NCBI GenBank assembly: GCA_965219405.1
Contig: OZ244736.1
Coordinates: forward strand, 1,488,001 to 1,552,000
DNA length: 64,000 bases
Direction: 5' to 3'
Origin: VXMO01 sp965219405
GTDB lineage: Bacteria > Chloroflexota > Dehalococcoidia > UBA6926
Each line of letters opens with the position of its first letter. The stretch's first letter is position 1. Below are positions 52,289 to 60,029 of this stretch, piece after piece. The notes under the pieces are model-generated. The model saw only the letters and a program-made list of their open reading frames with translations. It was not told the DNA's origin and did no database searches. Position numbers and translations under genes: made by a program.

Positions 52289-54189
52289 TGACAACAAACG
52301 GCGCAAGCCCATTCGCCGCCGACGCGGCGCCCGTCCGCATTGCGGACATCACACTGCGTGACGGCCACCAGTCCATCCTTGCCACGCGAATGAGGACTCC
52401 TGACATCCTTGAGATCATCCGCATGTTGGATGATGTCGGCTTCCACGCCTTTGAGGTGTGGGGCGGCGCAACCTTTGACGTCATGACGCGGTTCCTCAAT
52501 GAGGACCCGTGGGAGCGCGTCAGGCTCCTCAAATCCGTCGCGCCCAAGACGCCGTTCATGATGCTGCTCCGCGGCCAGAACCTCGTCGGCTACCGCAACT
52601 ACCCTGATGATGTCGTCCACGCATTCGTCCGTCAGGCCGCGGAAGTCGGCATCGATATCTTCCGCGTCTTTGATGCCCTCAATGACCCCCGCAATTTTGA
52701 GACCGCCTTTGAGGCCATCGCGGCCAGCGGCAAGCATATCCAGGGAACCGTCTGTTACTCCGTCACGGATCGCCACATGGGCGGCCCCGTCTTTACCCGC
52801 GACTACTTCGTCGACAAGGCCAAAGAGATCGAGAAGATGGGCGCCCACTCCTTGTGCGTCAAGGATATGGCCGCCCTGCTCGCCCCCTATGACGCCTATG
52901 ACTTGATCAGCGCCCTGAAGGATGCGGTCTCCATCCCCATTCACCTGCACACCCACTACACGTCCGGCCTTGGCCAGATGACGCAGCTCAAGGCCATCGA
53001 GGCCGGCGTCGATATCGTCGATACCGATCTCTCTCCTCTCGCCCTCCGTACCGCCCACCCCGCCACCGAGCCGTTGGTCGTCGCCCTCGAAGGCACGCCG
53101 CGCGACCCGGGCATCGACCTCAACCGCCTCATCGAGGCAAGCGACCGCCTTGAGCAGATCCTCCAGGAGAAGTACCTGCACCTGCTCGACACCAAGAAGT
53201 TCTCCATCATCGACACCAGCGTCCTCACGCACCAGGTCCCCGGCGGCATGACCTCCAACCTCATGTCCCAGCTCGCTGAGGCCGATGCCCTCGATCGCCT
53301 GCCGGAGGTGCTCGAAGAGCTGCCGCAGACCCGCAAAGACCTCGGCTACCCGCCGTTAGTGACCCCCACAAGCCAGATAGTGGGTATTCAGGCCGTCCAG
53401 AACGTCCTCTTTGGCCGCTATGAGCTCGTCAGCCAGCAGGTCAAGGACTACGCCTACGGCCTCTATGGTCAGCCGCCGCTGCCCATGGACAAGGCCGTCC
53501 AGAAGACTGCCCTCAAGGGCTATGAGCGCGGCACCCGCCCGACAAAGGGACGCCCCGCCGATATCCTCGATCCTGAGATGGACGCCGCACGTGAGGCCAC
53601 CAAGGACCTGGCCAAGAACGATGGCGATGTCCTCATCTATGCCCTCTACCCTGTCACGGGCCTCCGATTCCTCCGCTGGAAGTACGGCTTGGAAGAGCCT
53701 CCGCCGGAGGTCAGCCCGGACTACCGGCCTCCGTCGGACGCCGCGCCTTCAACCGGCACGCCGCCAGCCGACCTCAGCGCCGCCGCTCGGACCTTCAACG
53801 TCCACGTCGGTACGGAGCGATTCCAGGTTATCGTTGATCCCGCAGATGGCCAGGCAAATCCCCGCATTCGGCCAATGGCCCCGCGCGCAGGAGGAGGTCG
53901 AACGCCTCAGCCCCCACCCCCCGCGCCGGATACCCCTGCCCCATCCACACAGAACGCCCCGGAGGGTGGCGCGCTCCTCACCTCGCCCATGCCCGGCCTC
54001 GTCATTCGTCACGAGGTTGAGGTGGGGCAAGAAGTCAAGGCGGGCGATACCATCGTCGTTATCGAGGCGATGAAGATGCAGAACATGCTCCCATCACCCG
54101 TTGACGGTGTCATCGTCGAACTGCCGCGCGCCGCCGGCGATCGCGTTGCACGCGGTGACATCCTTGCCGTCATCGGCCCGCCGCAGTAG
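52288..54189 (+). CDS. Pyruvate/oxaloacetate carboxyltransferase with biotinyl domain
   Basis: 633 aa. The HMGL-like barrel starts IADITLRDGHQSILATRMRT (metal Asp). The active-site Lys is in HSLCVKDMAALL and the metal histidines in IHLHTHYTSG. A conserved PYC/OADA domain spans about 300-470. A Pro/Ala-rich hinge leads to a biotinyl domain with Lys596 in EAMKMQN, 37 residues from the end. It corresponds to 5S plus 1.3S of propionibacterial transcarboxylase, or to OadA/PycB. Pairing with the 12S-like subunit favours transcarboxylation. Confidence 0.93.
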   Translation: MTTNGASPFAADAAPVRIADITLRDGHQSILATRMRTPDILEIIRMLDDVGFHAFEVWGGATFDVMTRFLNEDPWERVRLLKSVAPKTPFMMLLRGQNLVGYRNYPDDVVHAFVRQAAEVGIDIFRVFDALNDPRNFETAFEAIAASGKHIQGTVCYSVTDRHMGGPVFTRDYFVDKAKEIEKMGAHSLCVKDMAALLAPYDAYDLISALKDAVSIPIHLHTHYTSGLGQMTQLKAIEAGVDIVDTDLSPLALRTAHPATEPLVVALEGTPRDPGIDLNRLIEASDRLEQILQEKYLHLLDTKKFSIIDTSVLTHQVPGGMTSNLMSQLAEADALDRLPEVLEELPQTRKDLGYPPLVTPTSQIVGIQAVQNVLFGRYELVSQQVKDYAYGLYGQPPLPMDKAVQKTALKGYERGTRPTKGRPADILDPEMDAAREATKDLAKNDGDVLIYALYPVTGLRFLRWKYGLEEPPPEVSPDYRPPSDAAPSTGTPPADLSAAARTFNVHVGTERFQVIVDPADGQANPRIRPMAPRAGGGRTPQPPPPAPDTPAPSTQNAPEGGALLTSPMPGLVIRHEVEVGQEVKAGDTIVVIEAMKMQNMLPSPVDGVIVELPRAAGDRVARGDILAVIGPPQ

Positions 54190-54376
54190 AGGACGAGGAC
54201 AGCGCAACCCGTGGTACACGTATCGACGGCGCAATACCTCGAGGCGACGCACGAACAAGTCTACTTCGTGAATTCTGTCACACATATTGCGAATACAAAC
54301 ATGATCAACTCTGAAAATATCGCACAATTTATTGCCGTTGGGCCGCGCAGTGGGACTGAGAGGGGGAGAAACTCAG

Positions 54377-55471
54377 ATGGCGTATGACGTCACATTCATT
54401 CCGGGCGATGGTATTGGACCTGAAGTCTCAGGCGCGATGCGCCGTGTCCTGGAATCAACAGGTATCGAATTCAATTGGGATGTTCAGGAAGCGGGTGAGG
54501 CTGTCCTCGAACGCGAAGGGGAATTAATCCCCGACCGAGTCCTTGAGTCTATTCGCAAGAACGGAATCGGCATCAAGGGCCCGCTCACAACACCAGTTGG
54601 AACCGGCTTCCGTAGCGCCAACGTTGCACTCCGCAAGGCGCTGGATCTTTATGCCAACCTGCGTCCCTCTAAGAGCTATCCGGGCGTCCGATCCCGCTAC
54701 ACCGGAGTTGACATTGTTGTCGTTCGGGAAAACACCGAAGACCTCTATGCAGGCGTCGAATTCGAAAAGGACGCCGAGGGCACGGCGGAAGTCATAGAAT
54801 TCCTTCGCAACGCCTCCGGCCAGCCTATCCGTGACGACTCCGCAATCTCCATTAAGCCCATCTCCGTTACTGGCAGTGAGCGCATTGTCAGGTTCGCTTT
54901 CGAGTACGCCAAGGCAAACAACCGCAAACTCGTAACAGCCGTCCACAAGGCCAACATCATGAAGTTCTCAGACGGCCTTTTCCTTGAGGTAGCGCAGAAC
55001 GTCGCCAAAGACTATCCGGATATTGAGTTCAACGACCGCATCGTCGACAACCTCAGTATGCAAATGGTCTCCCGCCCCGAGGAGTACGATGTTCTTGTAT
55101 TGCCAAACCTCTACGGCGACATCATCTCAGACCTCTGCGCCGGCCTCGTTGGCGGCCTCGGCCTCGCCCCCGGAGGCAACATCGGTGAAAACGGCGCTGT
55201 GTTTGAGCCCGTCCACGGCTCCGCGCCCCGATACGCCGGTCAGAATCGCGTAAATCCAACAGCAACAATCCTGACTGGCGCGCTCATGCTCCGTCATCTT
55301 GGTGAGCCGGAAGCCGCCGAGCGCGTGGAGGGAGCCGTCGCGGAAGTCATTCGGGAAGGCAAAGACGTCACATACGACTTCAAGCCGGACCGGAATGATC
55401 CCTCTGCCGTCGGCACGCAGGAAATGGCAGACGCCATCATCGCCAAGATGCAGTCTGGCAAACGTTCCTGA
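54377..55471 (+). CDS. NAD-dependent isocitrate dehydrogenase
   Basis: 364 aa, isocitrate/isopropylmalate dehydrogenase family. It has IPGDGIGPEVSGAMRRVLE, the substrate loop GFRSANVALRKALDLYANLRP, VVRENTEDLYAGVEFE, VHKANIMKFSDGLF and YGDIISDLCAGLVGGLG. The ENTEDLYAG and HKANIMKFSDG forms point to NAD-linked isocitrate dehydrogenase rather than LeuB, though homoisocitrate-type activity is not excluded. ATG 54377 follows AGGGGGAG. Mdh is 53 bases downstream. Confidence 0.9.
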   Translation: MAYDVTFIPGDGIGPEVSGAMRRVLESTGIEFNWDVQEAGEAVLEREGELIPDRVLESIRKNGIGIKGPLTTPVGTGFRSANVALRKALDLYANLRPSKSYPGVRSRYTGVDIVVVRENTEDLYAGVEFEKDAEGTAEVIEFLRNASGQPIRDDSAISIKPISVTGSERIVRFAFEYAKANNRKLVTAVHKANIMKFSDGLFLEVAQNVAKDYPDIEFNDRIVDNLSMQMVSRPEEYDVLVLPNLYGDIISDLCAGLVGGLGLAPGGNIGENGAVFEPVHGSAPRYAGQNRVNPTATILTGALMLRHLGEPEAAERVEGAVAEVIREGKDVTYDFKPDRNDPSAVGTQEMADAIIAKMQSGKRS

Positions 55472-55524
55472 GGCTCACGCCAAAGCAATTCGAACCCAAA
55501 ACAACCACAGAAGAAAGGACAATC

Positions 55525-56457
55525 ATGCGCAAGAAGGTAACCGTTGTTGGCGGCGGGAATGTGGGCGCGACGGCGGCACAGCGAATCGCCGAACGCGACT
55601 ATGCAGACGTCGTACTCGTTGATGTCGTTGAGGGAATGCCGCAGGGCAAGGCCTTGGATCTGGCGCAAAGCGGCCCCGTTCTCGGATACGATTCCGCCGT
55701 CACGGGCGCAAATTCCTATGAGACAACCGCTAACTCCGACATCGTCGTCATCACCGCCGGAATCGCCCGTCGACCCGGCATGACCCGCGACGACCTACTC
55801 CGCACCAACATGGGAATCATGGGCAGCGTCGTCAGTGAGGTAGTTGCAAGTTCGCCCGATTCAATTCTCCTCATCGTCTCCAACCCCCTCGACGCCATGG
55901 TCTACCACGCGCATAAACTCTCCGGTTTCCCGAAGGAGCGCGTCGTCGGAATGGCCGGCGTCCTTGATACTGCCCGAATGCGAACCTTCATTGCGCAAGA
56001 ACTCAACGTGTCCGTTGAGGACGTGCAGGCCTACGTGCTTGGCGGCCACGGCGACACAATGGTCCCGCTCGTCCGCTACACCACCGTCGGCGGCATTCCG
56101 CTTGAGAATTGGCTGCCACAGGATCGCGTCGAGGCCATCGTGCAGCGCACGCGCGACGGCGGCGGTGAAATAGTAAGCCTGCTCAAGACGGGTTCCGCTT
56201 TCTACGCCCCCTCCGCGGCCGTCCTGCAGATGGTGGATTCGATCCTGCTGGACAAGCGCCGCATCGTCCCCGCCGCCGCCTACCTTGACGGCGAATACGG
56301 AGTCAACGGCGTCTTCATCGGCGTACCGGTCATCCTCGGCGAAAACGGCGTCGAAAAGGTCATAGAACTCGAACTCACAGACGAAGAGCAAACCGGATTC
56401 CAAAAATCCGTAGAAGCCGTCAACGAACTAGTGGAGGCAATGGCCAACCTGGGCTAG
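55525..56457 (+). CDS. mdh: Malate dehydrogenase (lactate-dehydrogenase-like type)
   Basis: 310 aa. The NAD-binding GGGNVGATAA is followed by ITAGIARRPGMTRDDLL with the substrate-loop arginines, VSNPLDAMVY, and the catalytic His in VLGGHGDTMVPLVRY. An Arg in the specificity loop (RRPGMTR) indicates malate/oxaloacetate over lactate. It forms a short operon with isocitrate dehydrogenase and supplies oxaloacetate to the carboxyltransferase. The stop overlaps the convergent methyltransferase stop by 4 bases. Confidence 0.95.
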   Translation: MRKKVTVVGGGNVGATAAQRIAERDYADVVLVDVVEGMPQGKALDLAQSGPVLGYDSAVTGANSYETTANSDIVVITAGIARRPGMTRDDLLRTNMGIMGSVVSEVVASSPDSILLIVSNPLDAMVYHAHKLSGFPKERVVGMAGVLDTARMRTFIAQELNVSVEDVQAYVLGGHGDTMVPLVRYTTVGGIPLENWLPQDRVEAIVQRTRDGGGEIVSLLKTGSAFYAPSAAVLQMVDSILLDKRRIVPAAAYLDGEYGVNGVFIGVPVILGENGVEKVIELELTDEEQTGFQKSVEAVNELVEAMANLG

Positions 56458-57146
56458 GAGTCCCTGCCCCGCGCGTACGCCTCACGCTCGTATACCCGGG
56501 CCTCCCACAGCCCGGCTGGGCGCTGCATGACCTTGCGGAATCCCGCATTGTGCAGCGTCTCATCAATGAGCGTTGGGGAATGTTCATAGACGCGGAATCT
56601 CTTTCGGCTAATCGCCAGTAGCATATTGATCACGCGAATGCCGACCCGCATCTGCAAAGTGCGGCGAGGCATCGTCAACGCCAGGTATTCCCGGGAATGG
56701 GCGCCTGAAGCAGCCAGCAACTGCTGGACGGATGGATAACATCAAATGGCACGGTCGAGCGTCACGATATCAGCTGCGGGAAGAGAAGCAGCCAGGTCAA
56801 CAAAATCCCCCTGCCGTTCCTCCACCCGATCCGTCAGGTCCAGTTCGTCGGCCAACTCACGCGCCGCGGCGATGTTCGTCGGTGAGGCGTCCACTCCCGT
56901 CGCGGTCTCCGCCCCCGCAAGAAGCAGTTCCATGTGCAGCGCGCCGATCCCGCTGCCGATGTCCAGCACCGACTTCCCATCCAACCCACGCTCCTGCAGG
57001 AACTCAATCAGGGTCAATGCGCGCTGCCCTAGCCCATTCTTCCGATACCCGGCAAGCTGCCCAGAAGAATAGCCCTTCCCGAACTGCTCACTCAGGTTGT
57101 TGACCCTTACGGGCTCGCTGCTATCATCGCCATCTCGATTCGCCAT
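56454..57146 (-). pseudogene. SAM-dependent methyltransferase with one in-frame TGA
   Basis: Class I methyltransferase of 230 codons with a single TGA at 56742-56744 and no frameshift. The SAM site SVLDIGSGIGALHMELLLAGA is intact. The frame reads VTLDRAI, TGA, CYPSVQQLLAASGAHSREY, then LALTMPRR and FRVYEHSPTLI to a normal end. Relatives I recall have CCYP here, so the TGA stands where the first Cys is expected. Options: nonsense mutation, assembly error, or selenocysteine. ATG 57146 is the likely start; no strong ribosome site. Confidence 0.82.
56714..56727 (-). other. Hairpin 14 nt downstream of the methyltransferase TGA (possible SECIS-like element)
   Basis: On the minus strand CCAGC-AGTT-GCTGG forms a 5-bp stem with a 4-nt loop carrying G in the second position followed by U. 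Distance from TGA and loop content fit the general pattern of bacterial SECIS elements. The stem is short, so chance is a real alternative. Confidence 0.25.
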
Positions 57147-57254
57147 AGAGCAAGTGTAGCCAATCACCCCCGTTACTTCCCCCGCCCGTGGGACGATACT
57201 ATGTGTGCGACACTCGTACCCCCGGCCAACATTCCCACGACAGGAGACAACGAT

Positions 57255-58145
57255 ATGCCTTACGAACTCAATGCCGAATTGGACGCCTTCGAGGGCCACG
57301 CATACGCCGTCGCATTCTCACCGGACGGCAAGCGACTGCTGGTCGGCGGCTTCGGTGGCCTCATCCGCGTGTATGACACCGGTTCCTGGGGCGAAATCCA
57401 CCAACACGCCCACCACGACAAGAGCACCAATCACATTGAATTCGCGCCCGACAACGACACCTTCGCCGTGTCCTCATCCGACCGCACAATCAGCATCTGG
57501 AAATCCGATTCGTCCGAACCCTCCGCCATCCTCAAGGGCCACCGCAACACCGTCATGGGCCTGTCATGGTCGCCGGACGGCAGCCGACTGGCCTCCGCCG
57601 CCACTGACACCACAATCCGCATCTGGGACCTGGCCAACCCGGACAGCAAACCCACCTCGCTGAAGGCCCCCTACCGCATCGGCGCTCAGGTAGAGTTCAT
57701 GCCGGACGGCGCAACGCTGATCAGCGCAGGCGGCGGCGACGAGGCCCTCGTGTGGACGCTGGAATCCGGGGAGGTTATCGCCCAGATGCCCGGCCACGGC
57801 AAATCAGCTCGCGCCATGCAACTCACCCAGGACGGATCCACAGTGATGACGCAGGGCTTCGACGGCGCGATTCACATGTGGTCGACAACCGACTGGTCCC
57901 TGATTGAGTCCCATGACATCGGCTCAAAAGCTCCACGCTCAGTGCGACTCTCGCCGGACGGTTGGCGCCTGGCAGTGATGGAAGAGAAGCGTGTGAGAGT
58001 CATCGCCCTGCCCTCACTTGACCAACAGGCGGAGTTTCCCCTCCCAATCAAGGGTGTCCACCTTGCCGCTTTCACGCCCGACGGCAACCTGCTCGCTGTC
58101 ACAGCAGCAGACGGCAAAGCCCGCGTCTGGAATCTCTCGGCATGA
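57255..58145 (+). CDS. WD40 repeat protein
   Basis: 296 aa, about seven beta-propeller repeats and nothing else. Repeats read AFSPDGKRLLVGGFGGLIRVYD, then GLSWSPDGSRLASAATDTTIRIWD, and the last one AFTPDGNLLAVTAADGKARVWN. There is no signal peptide, so it is a cytoplasmic scaffold. CAGGAG lies 8 bases before ATG 57255. Binding partner unknown. Confidence 0.92.
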   Translation: MPYELNAELDAFEGHAYAVAFSPDGKRLLVGGFGGLIRVYDTGSWGEIHQHAHHDKSTNHIEFAPDNDTFAVSSSDRTISIWKSDSSEPSAILKGHRNTVMGLSWSPDGSRLASAATDTTIRIWDLANPDSKPTSLKAPYRIGAQVEFMPDGATLISAGGGDEALVWTLESGEVIAQMPGHGKSARAMQLTQDGSTVMTQGFDGAIHMWSTTDWSLIESHDIGSKAPRSVRLSPDGWRLAVMEEKRVRVIALPSLDQQAEFPLPIKGVHLAAFTPDGNLLAVTAADGKARVWNLSA

Positions 58146-58186
58146 CCCCTTCTCTCTGAGGGAGAGGGCCGGGGTGAAGGGGTGAC
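58146..58186. repeat. Third copy of the CCCTCTCCCT family
   Basis: CCCCTTCTCTCTGAGGGAGA then GGGCCGGGGTGAAGGGGTGA. The palindrome is imperfect, but the tail matches the 36363 copy. It fills the gap between convergent WD40 and succinate dehydrogenase genes and could act as a terminator. Confidence 0.65.
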
Positions 58187-58187
58187 G

Positions 58188-59081
58188 CTACTTCCGCGGC
58201 ATCCCTGACAGTTCGATAAACGGTTCCGTCGAGACGATGTGCCGCTGCAGGCCCATATCCCGAACACTGAATCCGAGCGCCGTCCCAATCATCTGGGGCA
58301 GGTGCAGCACCGGCATGTTGATTGGCTTGCCGGCGCTCTTTGCGGCCTTGGGCTGGAACTCATCCAGGTTCAGGTGGCACAGTGGGCAAGGTGTGACGAT
58401 GGCGTGCGCGCCCTGATCCTTCGCCTCCAGCGTGTGATTGCTTACCATCTTGAGGCCGTTGTCCTCGTTGATGGTCATGATCGGGAAACCGCAGCACCGT
58501 AGCTTGCCCTCGTAATCGATGGGCTCCCCGCCAAGCGCCTCGATGATGTACTCCAGGTACTGATCACGATGCGCATGTTCCTCGTTCATGCCGAGGACGT
58601 AGCGTGGCCGGAGGATATAGCAGCCATAGAACGGCGCGATCTTGAGACCGTTCAGTGGGCGAACCACCATGTCCTTGAGGTTGTCCAGCCCGAGCTCCTC
58701 TACGACGGCCCACATCATGTGCGTAACGCGGACGGTGCCCTTGTACTCAAGGCCCTCCTCGGCGAGATTCTCATTGATCTTTGCCAGGTAGTCCGGCTTC
58801 TCCCGCAGCTTGTAATTCACGCCGCTCATCACGCCCTGGCACGTTGAGCAGATAGTCAGCAGTGTATCCAGCCCCATCTGCTCCGCGAGCGCGAAATTGC
58901 GCGCATTGAGCGTGTCCACGAGCTCCTCGTTCCGCTCGCCCAGCACTCCCGCGCCTGTGCAGCTCGCCTGCTCAAGCTCGATCAGCTCCATGCCGATCTT
59001 CTCGGCAACGGCTGTCGCAGCCGGATACAGTTCAGGCGTGCCTGCCTTGGACACGCAGCCGGGCCAAAATGCGTAGCGCAT
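58188..59081 (-). CDS. Succinate dehydrogenase subunit with CCG domains (SdhE/HdrB-like)
   Basis: 297 aa, two CCG (cysteine-rich) domains as in heterodisulfide reductase HdrB and the third subunit of type-E succinate dehydrogenase. It starts FWPGCVSKAGTPELYP, has CTGAGVLGERNEEL and CSTCQGVMSGVN in the first unit, and FYGCYILRP, LRCCGFPIM and TPCPLCHLNLDEFQ in the second. It replaces the haem-b membrane anchor. It is 6 bases after sdhB. Whether it touches the membrane or hands electrons to a quinone or soluble carrier is not clear. Confidence 0.9.
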   Translation of the reverse strand: MRYAFWPGCVSKAGTPELYPAATAVAEKIGMELIELEQASCTGAGVLGERNEELVDTLNARNFALAEQMGLDTLLTICSTCQGVMSGVNYKLREKPDYLAKINENLAEEGLEYKGTVRVTHMMWAVVEELGLDNLKDMVVRPLNGLKIAPFYGCYILRPRYVLGMNEEHAHRDQYLEYIIEALGGEPIDYEGKLRCCGFPIMTINEDNGLKMVSNHTLEAKDQGAHAIVTPCPLCHLNLDEFQPKAAKSAGKPINMPVLHLPQMIGTALGFSVRDMGLQRHIVSTEPFIELSGMPRK

Positions 59082-59087
59082 CGTTCT

Positions 59088-60029
59088 CTATACCCCCAGC
59101 TTGTCGAATAGACGGCTGATATTCTTGGCAGTCGCGATCTTCTTGTGCAGCAACGGAGGCATCCGGCGCTTGAGCAGCCGCCTGATACCCATGGGCGCAA
59201 GCTCGATCCCTGCACGGAAAAGGCCGAAAGTCTTCATGGCAAGGCCAAGCTCATTCAGCCGGCCACTGTGCTTCACGCTCGAGGCGAAGGCATCGACGTG
59301 GCGTGCCCCACGCGTGTTCGTCAGACCGGACTCCATCGCCATCGCCCGCACGTCCATGATCCGCTCCATCGGCGCGACGTCCTTCGGGCAAGCCGACACG
59401 CACATGAAGCACCTCGTGCAGTCCCACACGCCGTTCGGCTCCGTGTACATCTGAAGACGCTCTTGCTTGTGGCCGTCGCGCGGATCACCGGCAAAGCGGA
59501 AGGCCTTCGCCAACGCCGCCGGCCCCAGGAACCCCTTGTCCACTTCCAGAACCGTGCAGTCGGACACGCACGCACCGCACATAATGCAGTTCATGGCGAC
59601 CGCTAGCTCCATCATGGATTCATTCGAGACGAGGTACTCCTTCTCCGGCGGCGGTCCCTCGGGACGCAGATACGGCTGCACAGCGTTGACCTTGTCCCAG
59701 AACATGTCCATGTTCACGACAAGATCCTTGATCACCGGTTGATTGCCCATCGGCTCGACGGAGATCACGTCGCCCTCAAGCTCCTTGAGCTGAGAGACCA
59801 TCGTCTTGCAGGCGAGGCGCGACTTGCCGTTGATTTTCATCGCGCAGGAGCCGCAGATAGCGCTCCGGCAGGAGCACCGCATGGACAACGAGCCGTCCTG
59901 CTCATCGCGAATATTCAGCAACCCATCGAGGACCGCGCCATACTCCGGCAGGTCCACCTGGTATTCCTCGAAATGCGCCGCCTCGTCCGTCTCCGGATCG
60001 TACCGCTTGACCTTCAGAGTTACATCCAT
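59088..60029 (-). CDS. sdhB: Succinate dehydrogenase/fumarate reductase iron-sulfur subunit
   Basis: 313 aa. The N-terminal ferredoxin domain carries the [2Fe-2S] cysteines in MRCSCRSAICGSC and SRLAC. The C-terminal domain has CIMCGACVSDC and CTRCFMCVSACPKD for the other clusters. It is followed by an extra basic 70-residue tail. Start ATG 60029 overlaps the sdhA stop (TGATG), so translation is coupled. Confidence 0.95.
   Translation of the reverse strand: MDVTLKVKRYDPETDEAAHFEEYQVDLPEYGAVLDGLLNIRDEQDGSLSMRCSCRSAICGSCAMKINGKSRLACKTMVSQLKELEGDVISVEPMGNQPVIKDLVVNMDMFWDKVNAVQPYLRPEGPPPEKEYLVSNESMMELAVAMNCIMCGACVSDCTVLEVDKGFLGPAALAKAFRFAGDPRDGHKQERLQMYTEPNGVWDCTRCFMCVSACPKDVAPMERIMDVRAMAMESGLTNTRGARHVDAFASSVKHSGRLNELGLAMKTFGLFRAGIELAPMGIRRLLKRRMPPLLHKKIATAKNISRLFDKLGV

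Noticed and set aside
54211..54387. A 58-codon open frame from GTG before isocitrate dehydrogenase
   Set aside because: No ribosome site at proper spacing, no recognised domain, and it overlaps the start of the next gene in another frame. The 187-base gap 54190-54376 is better read as a leader; no clear promoter seen.
40470..57146. Genome-wide reassignment of TGA to a sense codon
   Set aside because: Many well-defined genes here end in TGA at the expected length (rpsB, sdhA, the alpha/beta hydrolase, the WD40 gene), so TGA is a normal stop in this organism.
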